DNA of 64,000 nucleotides from Ferriphaselus amnicola (GTDB lineage: Bacteria > Pseudomonadota > Gammaproteobacteria > Burkholderiales > Gallionellaceae). Of the stretch, positions 52,660 to 63,500 are shown piece after piece (the first letter of the stretch is position 1; each line of letters starts with the position of its first letter). A model generated the notes under the pieces. That model had not been told where the DNA came from, searched no databases, and saw nothing but the letters and a program-made list of their open reading frames with translations. Made by a program: the position numbers and the translations under genes. Where the stretch lies: NCBI RefSeq assembly GCF_000974685.2, contig NZ_AP018738.1:2232001-2296000 (forward strand). Reading direction: 5' to 3'.

Positions 52660-54090
52660 TCACCAACCTCCCCCCAACGCCATGAACAGATCAGCCACAG
52701 CAGCTCGCTGTGAGCGCAAGGCATCTTGCATCAACAATTCCGCCTGTAGATAACTACGCTCAATATCGAGCAACTCTAGCTGGCTGACCACCCCACTTTG
52801 ATAGCGAAGGCTCGCCTGTTGGTAGGCTTGCGCCAATGCTTCAGTGCGTAAGGACTCGGCTTCCAGCACTTGTTGCGTGGCTGTCTGCGCTGATAAGGCA
52901 TTGCGTACATCAGCAAAAGCACTCGCCACGGCGTGTTGATATTGCACTACAGCTTGGTCGCGCGCAGCTTCCGCAACTTTGACTGAGTTTCCAATACGCC
53001 CCGCATTGAAGATAGGTTGACTGAGACCGGCAGCAAACTGAAAGACACCCGATGCTCCGGTGAATAAACTCGCGAAAGCGGTACTTTCGTAACCGTCATA
53101 AGCAGTGAGACTAATCGAGGGGAAATACTGTGCACGCGCCACGCCGATACGCGCATTCAGGGCGATCAGGTTCTGCTCAGCTTGTTTGAGGTCAGGGCGA
53201 CGCAACAGTAATTCCGCTGACAATCCGGCTGGAACGTGTGCGGTGTAAGACTTAGGCTGACCGCGCGCCAGATCCGCACTCATCACCTCGCGTGGCGAGC
53301 GTCCGAGCAGCAGTGCCAGCGCAGCCTCTTGCTTGCCACGTACTTGCGACAACGTCGCCAACTGGGAACGCACCGCAGCTTCTTCAGCTTGCGCTTGGTG
53401 GAAGTTCAGTTCGGACAGGACTCCAACTTGGACTCGCGTTTTGTCCATCTCTAGAATTTGCTGTCGGCCCGCCAGTGCACGGCGCACGGCCACCTCCTGC
53501 GCGTCGTAGGCAAGCAAGGCAAAATACTGCTGCGCCACCTGAGCGGTCATCGACAAACGAACAGCATCACGAGATGCCTCGAAAGCCAGCAATTGCGCCC
53601 GTGCAGCTTCATTAGCGCGGCGCAATTTCCCCCATAGATCAAGCTCATAACTCGCATTTAAGGTGGCGCGAGAATAGTTCTGGATACGCGGCAGCGTCGC
53701 TGGACGCGGAAAAACACCGTTCAAGGTGTTCTTGGTGCGGCTATCACTCAGATTCGCACTCAACGTTGGGAGTTGATCGGCCTCGGAAATTCCCAGTTGC
53801 GCCTGAGCCTCGATCACCCGCGATGCAGCCACCTTCAGGTCGGCGTTATGTACCAACGCCTCTTGCTCCAGTGCATTCAACACAGGATCGCCATACGACT
53901 CCCACCAATGATCCCCTGGCAGAGCAGCTGTGGCTGGCTCCGCCGTGGTGACATGAGCACCCAAATCCTGAGGCAAGTCCAGCGCTGGACGCTGATAGTC
54001 TGGCCCACTTTTGCAAGCACCAAGGACTGCACAGACCAGCACAGAAAGCAACCAGGGCCGCGAGCGTTGCTGTTTGATCGACTTAGTCAT
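52660..54090 (-). CDS. RND efflux outer-membrane lipoprotein (NodT/OprM family)
   Basis: The 476-residue product has a lipobox (LVCAVLGACKSGPDY), and the usual start of mature OMFs PDYQRPALDLP. Two OEP repeats follow, with NASYELDLWGKLRRANEAAR and RPDLKQAEQNLIALNARIGV. It forms the trimeric exit duct of a tripartite pump. It is the last gene of the operon and overlaps the RND gene by 8 bp. Confidence 0.92.
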   Translation of the reverse strand: MTKSIKQQRSRPWLLSVLVCAVLGACKSGPDYQRPALDLPQDLGAHVTTAEPATAALPGDHWWESYGDPVLNALEQEALVHNADLKVAASRVIEAQAQLGISEADQLPTLSANLSDSRTKNTLNGVFPRPATLPRIQNYSRATLNASYELDLWGKLRRANEAARAQLLAFEASRDAVRLSMTAQVAQQYFALLAYDAQEVAVRRALAGRQQILEMDKTRVQVGVLSELNFHQAQAEEAAVRSQLATLSQVRGKQEAALALLLGRSPREVMSADLARGQPKSYTAHVPAGLSAELLLRRPDLKQAEQNLIALNARIGVARAQYFPSISLTAYDGYESTAFASLFTGASGVFQFAAGLSQPIFNAGRIGNSVKVAEAARDQAVVQYQHAVASAFADVRNALSAQTATQQVLEAESLRTEALAQAYQQASLRYQSGVVSQLELLDIERSYLQAELLMQDALRSQRAAVADLFMALGGGW

Positions 54091-57000
54091 GCGGATTCTC
54101 CTCGGCTTCGGGATGGAATTTTTCTGGGAAGTAGCGCCGCATCAGCACAAAGAACACCGGAATCAAGAATACCGCGAGTGCAGTCGCGGCCAGCATACCG
54201 CCCATCACACCGGTTCCGATGGCATGACGGCTATTGGAGCCTGCGCCGGACGAGATGGCCAGTGGCAACACACCAAAGATGAAAGCGATGGATGTCATCA
54301 AGATCGGACGGAAGCGCAAGCGACAGGCTTCCAGCGTCGCCTCGACCAAGTCCATGCCCTTGTCCTGCAAGTCTCGGGCAAACTGGATGATGAGGATAGC
54401 GTTCTTGGCCGACAAGCCGATGATAACGATCAGGCCGACTTTGAAGTAGATATCGTTCGGTAACCCGCGCAAAGTCACGGCCAGTAGCGCCCCGAGTATG
54501 CCGATAGGCACCACCAGAATCACCGCAAACGGTATAGACCAGCTTTCATACAAGGCAGCCAGACACAGGAACACCGCGATCACCGACAGGCCGAACAGGA
54601 GCGGGGCTTGATTGCCGGAGAGCTTTTCTTCACTTGAGGTACCCGACCACTCGAAGCCAAAGCCCGGTGGCAATTGCGCAGCGATCTGCTCCATCGCCGC
54701 CATGGCTTCGCCACTGCTATGGCCAGGCGCAGGGCCGCCCGCGATCTTCGCCGACGGCATACCGTTGTAGCGATCCAATTTGGGCGCACCGACCACCCAA
54801 TGCGGAGTACATATCTCGGACAGCGGCACCATGCCGCCCTTAGCATTGCGCACCGGCAAACGCAAAATCTGCTCGACGGTGGCGCGAGTCGCCGCTTCCG
54901 CCTGCAACTGGACGCGCAAAATGCGGCCATTGCGCACGAAGTCGTTGATGTAAGCCACCCCGAGTGCCGATTGCAGCGTCTCGTTCAGCTCGCTCATATC
55001 CACACCCAGCGCCTGCGCCTTGATCCGATTCACATCCATCTGTAGTTGCGGTGCGGGCTCCTGCCCTTCCGGTCGCACTCCGGCGAACACTGGATTCTTG
55101 CTGGCCATGCCCAACACCATGTTGCGCGCCTCCATCAGCTTGTCGCGTCCTTGGCCTGAGCGATCCTGCAAGCGGAAGTCGAAACCGCCGACCGCCGCCA
55201 ACTCTGGGATAGGCGGCACGTTGACGGAGAAGATCATCGCTTGCTTGATGCCGAACAGCGCCATGTTTGCACGCTTCACCAACGATGCCGCATCGCTCCC
55301 CTCCTGAGTGCGCTCATCCCAATCCTTGAGGCGCACGAAGGTCATCGCGGTATTCTGTCCGCGTCCGAAAAAGGAAAACCCCATCACACCGATGACATGT
55401 TCGACCTCGGGCTGTTTCAAGTAGAACGCCTCAACCTGTTGCAGGACCTCTTGAGCACGCTCCCGCGTCGCCCCAGACGGGAGTTGAATCACACTGAAAA
55501 AATATCCCTGATCCTCTTCCGGCAAGAAGCTCGTCGGCAGCTGCACCAGCAACCAGCCCATGCCGACCAAGATCGCCGCATACACAGCCATGGCGCGTCC
55601 GCTGCGACCAAGAATACGGCGCACGCTGGATTGATAACGCTGAGAGTTACGCACAAAGAAGCGATTGAACCAGCCAAAAAAGCCGGTCGTCGGCATCAGT
55701 TTCTCTGGTTCATGCTTCATCATCGAAGCACATAGCGCAGGCGTCAGTGTCAGTGCGATGAGCACTGAGAATGCCATCGCCAACACCAGCGTAACCGCGA
55801 ACTGTTTGTAGATCGCACCGACCGAGCCGCTGAAGAACGCCATCGGTACAAACACTGCCGACAGCACCACACTGATCGCGATGATGGCATTGAAGATCTG
55901 ATCCATCGCCTTGCGTGTGGCGGCACGCGGCGGTAGTCCCTCCTCCATCATGATGCGCTCGACGTTCTCCACCACCACGATGGCATCGTCCACCACGATA
56001 CCGATCGCCAGCACCATAGCGAATAAGGTCAGAATATTGATCGAATAGCCTAGAAAATATAGGCCGACCACCGTACCAGTCAGCGCGACCGGAACAACGA
56101 TGGTGGGAATGAAGGTCGCCCGCAGATTGCCGAGGAACAGATACATCACAAAGAACACCAGCACCATGGCAATGCCCAGTGTCATCACCACTTCGTGGAT
56201 AGCGATATCCACGAACTTCGAGGTGTCATACGGGATTTCCCAACCTATGCCTTGCGGGAACTGCTTGGACAACTCGGCCATTTTATCTTTGATGGCACGA
56301 GCCGTTTCCAACGCATTGGCCCCCGGTGCCAAACGGATCGCAATCGCCGAGGCGGGCTGGCCATCCAGACGCGCCGCCATCGAATAATCTTCCGCCCCCA
56401 ACTCGATTCGGGCGACATCACGCAAGCGCACCGAAGAACCATTGGGATTGGCGCGTATCACCACATTGCCAAATTCCTCCGGCGAAGACAGTCGGCTCTT
56501 AGTAACGATGACCGCATTGAGCTGTTGCCCAGGAGCAGCAGGCAACTGTCCCAACTCGCCCATCGCAAGCTGGGTATTTTGGGCAGCCACGGCGCGCTTG
56601 ACATCGGCTGGGGTCAAATTGTAGGCATACAGCTTGTTGGTATCCAACCATAACCGCATCGAATATTCGGTACCAAAAAGAACCGCCTCACCAACGCCGG
56701 GAACCCGCAGGATGTGATCAAGTACGCTGGATGCGGCATAGCTGCCTAATGCGACATTATCCCGACTCTTATCTGGCGAGATCAGCGCCACAAACATCAG
56801 ATAGTTGCGTGCCGCCTTGCCGACCGTGATGCCCGCCCGCTGTACCTCCTGCGGCAAGCGCGGCTCCGCCCGCTTGATCCGGTTCTGAGCTTCGACTGAA
56901 GACACATCCAGATCCGTCCCTGCCTCGAAGGTCAGGGTGATGGTACCGCGCCCTTGCTCGGAGGCAGACTCCATGTAAAGCAAATGTTCGATCCCGTTGA

Positions 57001-57208
57001 GCTGCTGCTCGACCAAGGTCACCGCCGTGTCCTCGACCACTTGGGCAGATGCCCCTGGATAGATGATATTGACCGCGATAGCGGGTGGCGCGACGGTCGG
57101 ATAGGCCGTGATAGGAAGCTTCTGGAAGGCCAATGCGCCACACAGCATAATGACCAGCGCGATCACCCAAGCGAAAATAGGGCGATCAATAAAGAATTTT
57201 GCGAACAC
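54083..57208 (-). CDS. RND multidrug efflux transporter (HAE1 family)
   Basis: The 1041-residue inner-membrane pump has the normal HAE1 length and 12 helices. It shows FFIDRPIFAWVIALVIMLCG at the start, GIVVDDAIVVVENVERIM with the paired Asp of helix 4, and FFSGSVGAIYKQFAVTLVLA. It works as a proton-driven trimer that takes drugs or solvents from the periplasm or inner membrane. All key residues look intact. It is co-encoded with the fusion protein and outer-membrane channel. Confidence 0.95.
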   Translation of the reverse strand: MFAKFFIDRPIFAWVIALVIMLCGALAFQKLPITAYPTVAPPAIAVNIIYPGASAQVVEDTAVTLVEQQLNGIEHLLYMESASEQGRGTITLTFEAGTDLDVSSVEAQNRIKRAEPRLPQEVQRAGITVGKAARNYLMFVALISPDKSRDNVALGSYAASSVLDHILRVPGVGEAVLFGTEYSMRLWLDTNKLYAYNLTPADVKRAVAAQNTQLAMGELGQLPAAPGQQLNAVIVTKSRLSSPEEFGNVVIRANPNGSSVRLRDVARIELGAEDYSMAARLDGQPASAIAIRLAPGANALETARAIKDKMAELSKQFPQGIGWEIPYDTSKFVDIAIHEVVMTLGIAMVLVFFVMYLFLGNLRATFIPTIVVPVALTGTVVGLYFLGYSINILTLFAMVLAIGIVVDDAIVVVENVERIMMEEGLPPRAATRKAMDQIFNAIIAISVVLSAVFVPMAFFSGSVGAIYKQFAVTLVLAMAFSVLIALTLTPALCASMMKHEPEKLMPTTGFFGWFNRFFVRNSQRYQSSVRRILGRSGRAMAVYAAILVGMGWLLVQLPTSFLPEEDQGYFFSVIQLPSGATRERAQEVLQQVEAFYLKQPEVEHVIGVMGFSFFGRGQNTAMTFVRLKDWDERTQEGSDAASLVKRANMALFGIKQAMIFSVNVPPIPELAAVGGFDFRLQDRSGQGRDKLMEARNMVLGMASKNPVFAGVRPEGQEPAPQLQMDVNRIKAQALGVDMSELNETLQSALGVAYINDFVRNGRILRVQLQAEAATRATVEQILRLPVRNAKGGMVPLSEICTPHWVVGAPKLDRYNGMPSAKIAGGPAPGHSSGEAMAAMEQIAAQLPPGFGFEWSGTSSEEKLSGNQAPLLFGLSVIAVFLCLAALYESWSIPFAVILVVPIGILGALLAVTLRGLPNDIYFKVGLIVIIGLSAKNAILIIQFARDLQDKGMDLVEATLEACRLRFRPILMTSIAFIFGVLPLAISSGAGSNSRHAIGTGVMGGMLAATALAVFLIPVFFVLMRRYFPEKFHPEAEENPHD

Positions 57209-57223
57209 GAGCGCTCTCCCGGA

Positions 57224-58351
57224 CTATTTCTTAGCGGCCACGGCGGAAGCAGCCACCGGTGCGACGGCCACTTGATCCAACGGGACCGGTTTCACTACAC
57301 TCTCCGGCTTGGCTTTCTGCAAGCCATCCACGATCACGCGTTCGCCCCCTTTCAAGCCACTACTGATGATGAAATCCGCCCCAGCCATACCCCCTGTAGC
57401 GACTGGGCGTGGCGCAACTTTGTCTCCCTCACCGACTGTCATCACGAATTGCCCTTGCGGCCCAGCCATCACCGCCCGCTGCGGAACCTTGATTACACCA
57501 TCTGCATTAGCTTCAGAAAATCTCGCTAATACAAACATCCCCGGTAGCAACTCGTGTTTTGGGTTGGGAAACTCAGCGCGCAGAGAAATACTGCCAGTAC
57601 CTGCATCGACTGCCAGATCAGAGAACAGCAACTTGCCCGCTATCGGGTACACAGTGCCGTCTTCCAGCACCAACTCCACTCGCGTGGACTCAGCACCTTT
57701 CAATTTTCCGCTGCTGATCGACTTGCGTAGGCGCAGAACATCTGCCCCTGGCTGGGTAAAATTGACATAAATCGGATCCACCTGTTCGATAGTCGCCAAC
57801 AGGGTTGCCTCACCGTGGCCGATCAACGCACCTTCGGTCACCATCGCACGCCCGATACGTCCGCTGATCGGCGCGGGTACGCGGGTATTCTCGAAATCGA
57901 TGCGAGCCTTCGCCAACGCGGCTTCAGCCTGCTTCCAGCGTGCCTCCGCCTGCTCGTAGTCTTGTAAGCTGACGGCCTTCGCCTCCAGCAAAGGTTTGTA
58001 ACGTTCCACGGTCTGCTTCGCTAGCGCTGCATCCGCTTTGGTAGCCTCAAAAGTAGCTTGGTAGCTACGGGCATCTACGTGAAACAAGGTACTACCCGCC
58101 TTGACGTCACTCCCCTCTGTGAACAATCGCTTTTCCACGATGCCATCAATTCGCGCACGGACTTGCGCGGTACGGTATGCCTCGAGTCGCCCCGGAAGAT
58201 CCCGCGTCAAGGTTGCACTACCTGCGCTGACCGTCACCACGCTCACTTCTGCCGGAGGCATACCGCCCCCCGTTTTTTGCCCAGCGGCCTCATGCCCTCC
58301 ACACGCAACCAGCAACAGAGATAGCAACAAGGGATGGAATGATGTCTTCAT
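57224..58351 (-). CDS. RND efflux membrane-fusion lipoprotein
   Basis: The 375-residue adaptor has a lipoprotein signal (LLLSLLLVACGGHE), a lipoyl domain split around a helical hairpin (LEAYRTAQVRARIDGIVEKR; APISGRIGRAMVTEGALIGH) and a beta-barrel with VYPIAGKLLFSDLAVDAGTG. It bridges the RND pump and outer-membrane channel. It is the first gene of the operon. No TetR- or LysR-type regulator lies next to it in the window. Confidence 0.94.
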   Translation of the reverse strand: MKTSFHPLLLSLLLVACGGHEAAGQKTGGGMPPAEVSVVTVSAGSATLTRDLPGRLEAYRTAQVRARIDGIVEKRLFTEGSDVKAGSTLFHVDARSYQATFEATKADAALAKQTVERYKPLLEAKAVSLQDYEQAEARWKQAEAALAKARIDFENTRVPAPISGRIGRAMVTEGALIGHGEATLLATIEQVDPIYVNFTQPGADVLRLRKSISSGKLKGAESTRVELVLEDGTVYPIAGKLLFSDLAVDAGTGSISLRAEFPNPKHELLPGMFVLARFSEANADGVIKVPQRAVMAGPQGQFVMTVGEGDKVAPRPVATGGMAGADFIISSGLKGGERVIVDGLQKAKPESVVKPVPLDQVAVAPVAASAVAAKK

Positions 58352-58548
58352 CGTATAACTCCAGACTTAAAACAGATTATTTATGGGGAACCCACTCGTC
58401 TAGGCAGAAATAGTCTTGCTTCAACCGGCCTCACCGCCTTGCACACAGCCATATGACGATGCACCATACTCGCTGGATTATCTACTATTACATGGAAATT
58501 CCGCCACCAATCTCACTTCAAGCAACTCACCTGCAAAGTAAAACCCGA

Positions 58549-58554
58549 TATACT
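58549..58554 (+). promoter_or_regulatory. Likely -10 box of tRNA-Arg
   Basis: TATACT lies 14 bp before the tRNA start and is followed by GC-rich GCGCGCC, the discriminator type of stringently controlled promoters. A clear -35 box is not seen. Confidence 0.4.
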
Positions 58555-58568
58555 GCGCGCCTCAAAAT

Positions 58569-58645
58569 GCGCTCGTAGCTCAGCTGGATAGAGTATTGGT
58601 TTCCGAAGCCAAGGGTCGTGGGTTCGACTCCCGCCGAGCGCACCA
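58569..58645 (+). tRNA. tRNA-Arg (anticodon CCG)
   Basis: The 77-nt cloverleaf has acceptor arms GCGCTCG and CGAGCGC, an anticodon stem TTGGT/GCCAA with loop TTCCGAA (anticodon CCG), the T arm GTGGG-TTCGACT-CCCGC and an encoded CCA end. It reads CGG codons. The 3' part of such genes is a common integration site for mobile elements, and an accessory region follows directly. No second copy of the tRNA 3' end was seen in the window. Confidence 0.95.
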
Positions 58646-58651
58646 TACAAA

Positions 58652-58688
58652 GGCAGATAATTCATATAGTTATCTGCCATTTTTATTC
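58652..58688 (+). terminator. Terminator of tRNA-Arg
   Basis: GGCAGATAA (58652-58660) pairs perfectly with TTATCTGCC (58670-58678) and is followed by ATTTTTATT. Confidence 0.85.
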
Positions 58689-59016
58689 ACCCCACATCAC
58701 ACAACATTACGCAAACTTACACAAGATCACACATTGCATGTGCTCATAGTGTGCTAGAACTTCAGGGAAGCTCCTAGGATAATTTACCAAGACCACAATA
58801 GATAACAAGTCTTGATGAAAATTCACAAATCAATATAATCGAAGAATCCACTCAGGAAGGGTGGTAGTGGAGACAGCCAAAGGATGGGGCCCCGCCAGTA
58901 GGGTCCCAATGGAGTCCGCGATGCAGCACGGGGTGCAAGCCGAGAGCGGATGTCCGCTCGGCGGCGCATGACCGAAATGTCCATGATCCGGCATTGCACC
59001 GGGGAAGGGCGTCTGC
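58689..59016 (+). other. Non-coding stretch with strong hairpins before the AlpA-like gene
   Basis: The first 150 bp are AT-rich. From about 58880 the sequence turns GC-rich and packs several hairpins: TGGGGCCC/GGGTCCCA, GCAC-GGG-GTGC, and GCCGAG-A-GCGGA/TCCGC-TCGGC (about 58939-58962). No supported gene. It could be a structured leader or a small RNA, but I do not recognise a known class. Confidence 0.4.
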
Positions 59017-59364
59017 ATGTTTACATCTCATATTTTGTCGTTTGCGCAGGCTTCGGAACTTCTGGGCTACTGTTCGCTAGGCGCAGCTCGCCAAGCCGCA
59101 CACCGCAAGAATTTCCCTGTTCCGATCCATCGCCGCCCTGGCGGCCGCACCATTGTTGTCTTGTCCAATGATGTTGAACAGTACATCAAAACAGGCATCC
59201 CGGTAGCCTCAACCAACGGCACGCCTCTCAATGCGCCAGCACCATCCTCCTCCAAGAGGTGCAAAGCTGGCCGTCCGACGGAGCGGGAGCGCAAGGCTGC
59301 TGCTGAATTAGAAATGACTGTGCGGCAGTATCGTGCCATGATTCGCGAGGGAGGTGGATCATGA
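59017..59364 (+). CDS. AlpA/excisionase-like DNA-binding protein
   Basis: The 115-residue product has an N-terminal winged-helix-like part (LSFAQASELLGYCSLGAARQ, then FPVPIHRRPGGRTIVVLSND) of the kind found in AlpA-type regulators and excisionases of integrative elements. The C-terminal half is basic (KRCKAGRPTERERKAAAELE). Its position after a tRNA suggests a remnant of an integrated element. No integrase is visible. The start rests on the domain; there is no strong ribosome-binding site. Confidence 0.5.
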   Translation: MFTSHILSFAQASELLGYCSLGAARQAAHRKNFPVPIHRRPGGRTIVVLSNDVEQYIKTGIPVASTNGTPLNAPAPSSSKRCKAGRPTERERKAAAELEMTVRQYRAMIREGGGS

Positions 59365-60565
59365 AGTGAAAAGTGCCCGCCAGTGGTTTTCCCAACCTTC
59401 AAGGCTGACTACCCGCAGGAGCTGCCCGCACCAAGCTGGGCATCATGCCCTGCACCCCAGATTTTTGTAGAGGGAGGTCTAGAGCTTCCGCCCCGACTCC
59501 CACTGGAAGGCCTACCCTGAGCGTCGGAGCGTCTAGAGCAACCTAGCTCTTATCTTCCACGCCCAATTATCCAAAACAGCTTCATGTGTTGGAACGGCTA
59601 CTGCTCAGACTAATTACCCTGAGTAAGCCTATGAGCGCTTTGGCCGATGACTGTTAGTCATTAAATCGGTTGTGTAGGTTTCTGTGCTAAAAATGTAAGT
59701 TTTTGTGCTCAAACATACATATTTCCGTACTGTCGATTTTCGACCAGATTGATTGTGTAAGTTTCCGTGCTAGAAATGTAAGTATTTGTGCTTAAACGTA
59801 CATATTTGTGCCGGTCGAATTTATCAAGCGATCAGCTTTGGTCGAAATGAAGAATGACTGAAAGTCGGCCATAGCCGTCATTGAGTCCGTCGTTGACGAG
59901 TGGCCGGTGTCATTCAGCATGCGGACACTGGCTACACAGGGCGGCACTCGACCCGCTACTGAAGTTGTAAAAGACACCCCGTTAAATCATTTAACGGGGT
60001 GTTAGAAAGCAACGGCACGAGAAGCCCAGGGAAGGCGCTCGTTAGCGACACGGGGGTAGCACTTTAGGGGAAATGCAACTCCCATGTCGGTTCAATCACA
60101 CATAATGAGTGAACCCGCTGCTAGGGATCATGATTTTCATCTACTTACTAGCGCTAGCCTAAGCCAAGTAGAAGGCAATCACACCTGCACTATAACAAAC
60201 ATGGTAGTTAAATTGTCACGACCAATGTTCTGTTTAAACTCGACATTCGTATGCCCATCATCAGCGTCCTTACATAACACTCGGCCTTTGATCGTGGGAA
60301 GATCAGGCCAAACTTGAGCTTATCGAAAATCGTGCCCCCGGTTGCTTCATGAAATCCAGATAGTTCTGGTCGAGTTTTATTGTTCGAATGAAAAGAGTAG
60401 CATCATTGTGACCTGCCCAGACTTTTCGGACCATTCAGATTTATTGGTCGGTGTTGACGGCTAGGGGGCCTTCTGTTGCCTCAAAGAAATTACGTATCGC
60501 ATTAACAATAGAAGTGCTGGACGTCACTTAGTGACGAGGACGCGTAACTTGCTCAAAAGGAATAA
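59365..60565. other. Gene-poor accessory stretch with repeats
   Basis: About 1.2 kb without a supported gene. It carries the repeat array at 59671-59814, a perfect 13-bp hairpin ACACCCCGTTAAA/TTTAACGGGGTGT (59974-59986 with 59990-60002), and AT-rich sequence before the GGDEF gene. A 77-codon frame at 60084-60317 has no ribosome-binding site and odd composition, so it is left out. It looks like the decayed remains of a mobile element. Confidence 0.5.
59671..59814 (+). repeat. Iteron- or transposon-end-like direct repeats
   Basis: Two blocks of about 60 bp (59671-59732 and 59754-59814) are 83 bp apart and roughly 85% alike. Each is made of units near 21-22 bp with the pattern TGTAAGTTTYYGTGCTNAAA, then TACATATTT. 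Such arrays are typical of binding sites for TnsB/TniA-type transposases or replication initiators. No partner gene is in the window. Confidence 0.6.
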
Positions 60566-63500
60566 ATGACTTCAAAGTTGATTTTACTCATGCAGCGTTA
60601 CCGTGGTTGGCGAGTCATCGCAGTAACAGGTATTGTCATTTTGCTCGCGGTTGAGCTAACCGCATCTGCCGTAGATTATGGAATAAATGGCGTAGTCCAT
60701 GCAGATACTTGGGTTATTGCTTTGGTTGTGGCGGGCATAGTTGCGCCACTTAGCTTGGGATTCTTGGCTGAGGTTCTTAATGAGATAGCCAAGGCTCAGC
60801 AACATTCACTCGAAGCCAGCGTTCGGCGTGCAGAAACGCGTCTCGAAATGGCGATTGAAGCAGCTCAGATGGTGTTTTGGGAGCTTGATTTCGTCACTGG
60901 AGAGTTGCGTTACAACGATGCAAAGGAACATTGGCTTGGCGTTGACTCTTTGGGTGAAGCTCACACCATTCCAAGTTGGATGAACAATATCCACCCTGAC
61001 GATCAAGCCCCGTTCATGGAGCATTTTCAACGTGCCTTGTTACCAGATAACGCTGGTTTCGATTTTGAATATCGCGTCAAGAAAATCGGCGGCGGCTGGA
61101 TTTGGGTGCAGAGCCGAGGCAACGTCGTGCAACGCGGTGCCAACAATGAGCCACTGTTAGCAGCAGGTGGTAGCCTAGACATCGATGCTCGCAAAATGGC
61201 TGAACTCGCCCTTGGTGACATCAATGATCGACTTCAGAATATCTTCAATGATAACCCCGACCTGATGCTTATCAGTCGCTTATCGGATGGCCTCATCACC
61301 GAGGTGAATGACACGTTCGTTAAGGTGTCCGGCTACTCCAAACAAGAAGCGATAGGCAATACCACGATCGGCTTGGGCTTATGGTCAGACGTAAATGATA
61401 GGCAGCGCATGACCAAAGCGCTTATCGACACCGGACGGTGCGAAGGTCTTGAATCTGAATTCACCACAAAAGATGGCATCAAAATCATCGGCTCATTGGA
61501 GGCGGTTACCACCCATTTGCGCGGCGTTCCACATATCCTCTGTACGGTGCGCGACATATCTGCACGCAAACGCGCCGAGGAGCAGTTACAGCAAAGCGAA
61601 GCGCTATTACGCGCCACCCTCGAATCCACCGATGAAGGGATATTGATGGTCGGTGAGGATGGTCACATTCTGTCTGCAAATCAACGCTTCTTAGAGCTGT
61701 GGCGCGTGCCCAAGGAGTTAGCCAGCGCGGGTCAAGACGAGCTTTTGCTCGCACATGTACTCGATCAGCTCAACGATCCCGACGCCTTCCTGAGCTTGGT
61801 TCGTCAAATCTACCAAAACGATAACGAAGCCCGAGATACACTGACATTCAAGGATGGCCGAACTTTCACACGCTTCACGCGCGCCTTAAATATTGGCGAT
61901 AAGCGTGGTCGAATTTGGTGTTTCAAGGACATTTCCGAGCAAGTCAAGGCTCAAGCCGAATTGGCTGCACGCGAAGAAATCTACCGCGCCATCGTTACCC
62001 ACGCGAATGAAGGTGTACTTCTTTTTGACCCGACAACACAAGGGTTTATTGAGTTTAATGATGCCATGTGCGAGGGTCTGGGGTACAGTCAGGCAGAGTT
62101 TGCCCAGCTTTCCATCCCTGATATTCAGGCAGAGCATGATGGTGAACAGATTAGATCCAACATACGCACCATTTTGACGACTGGATCGATGGCATTCGAG
62201 ACTCTACACCGCCACCGTGACGGCTCTCTGCGAAACGTCCACGTCAGCAGCAAGACGGTACACCTACATGGGCGGAGCTTCGTAGTCACCATAATCACTG
62301 ACATAACTGAACGTAAGCGCACACAACTGGCATTGCAAGCCAGTGAAGAAAAGTTGCGCATCATCCTCGACAGTGTGGATGCCTACATCTATCTCAAAGA
62401 TATCAATGGCCGCTATTTGTTCGCCAATCGCCCAGTAAGGGAATTGTGGGGCGCCTCTATGGCCGAAATCGTTGGTTTCGGTGATGAGAAATTCTTCGAT
62501 GAGGCAACTGCCCAAACAATCCGCCACAATGATAGCCAAGTCTTGCTTGGGGGAGAGACCATCTCGGTCGAGGAAACCAATACCGTTCCGGCTACTGGGC
62601 TCACCGCTACTTACCTATCTACCAAGCTTCCACTTAGAAGCGCAGATGGCAGTATTTACGCGCTATGCGGCATCTCGACCGATATCACGATACGAATAAA
62701 TGCCGAGGTCGCTCTCCGCGAGAGTGAAGCTCGGGCACAGGGACTGGCAAATTTGCTGCGCCTGATCACCGACAACGTGCCAGACATGATCTGGGCAAAA
62801 GATTTGGAAAATCGCTATCTATTCGCCAACAAGGCAATTTGCGAGCAACTGCTGAATGCTTCTGATACCGATGAACCGATAGGCAAGGATGATATGTTTT
62901 TTGCACTGCGTGAGCGAAATCGCCATCCCGAGGATCCGCAATGGCATACTTTCGGAGAGCTTTGTCAGGACAGCGATATGCTGACCTTGCAAAATGGCAA
63001 ACCCTCACAGTTCGATGAATATGGCAATGTTCAGGGCAAGTTCTTGTTCTTGGATGTACATAAAGCCCCATTTGTGAATGACAAAGGTGAGTTGGTCGGC
63101 GTGGTCGGTTCGGCGCGCGATGTCACCGCGCAAAAAGCCGTCGAGGAGAAGCTGCGATTAGCCGCACTGGTGCTCGATAACAGCAGCGAAGCAATGTTGG
63201 TTACCGATGCTGATAACCGCATTGTGGATGTCAATCCAGCCTTTACCACATTGACGGGATACACTTCGATGGAGGTAATGGGCAAAGATCCCGCCCTACT
63301 AAAATCCGGCAAACATCAACCGGACTTCTATCTGGATATGTGGCGACAGATCGAAGCAACCGGTCGCTGGCAGGGTGAAGTTTGGAATCGGCGTAAGAAT
63401 GGCGACCTCTATGTGGAGTGGTTAACTATCAATACTATACGCCACGCCGATGGCACAGTGAACCGACGCGTTGCTATGTTCTCGGACATCACCGAAAAGA

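Noticed and set aside
60084-60317. 77-codon frame in the accessory stretch
   Set aside because: No ribosome-binding site, odd composition and no recognised pattern.
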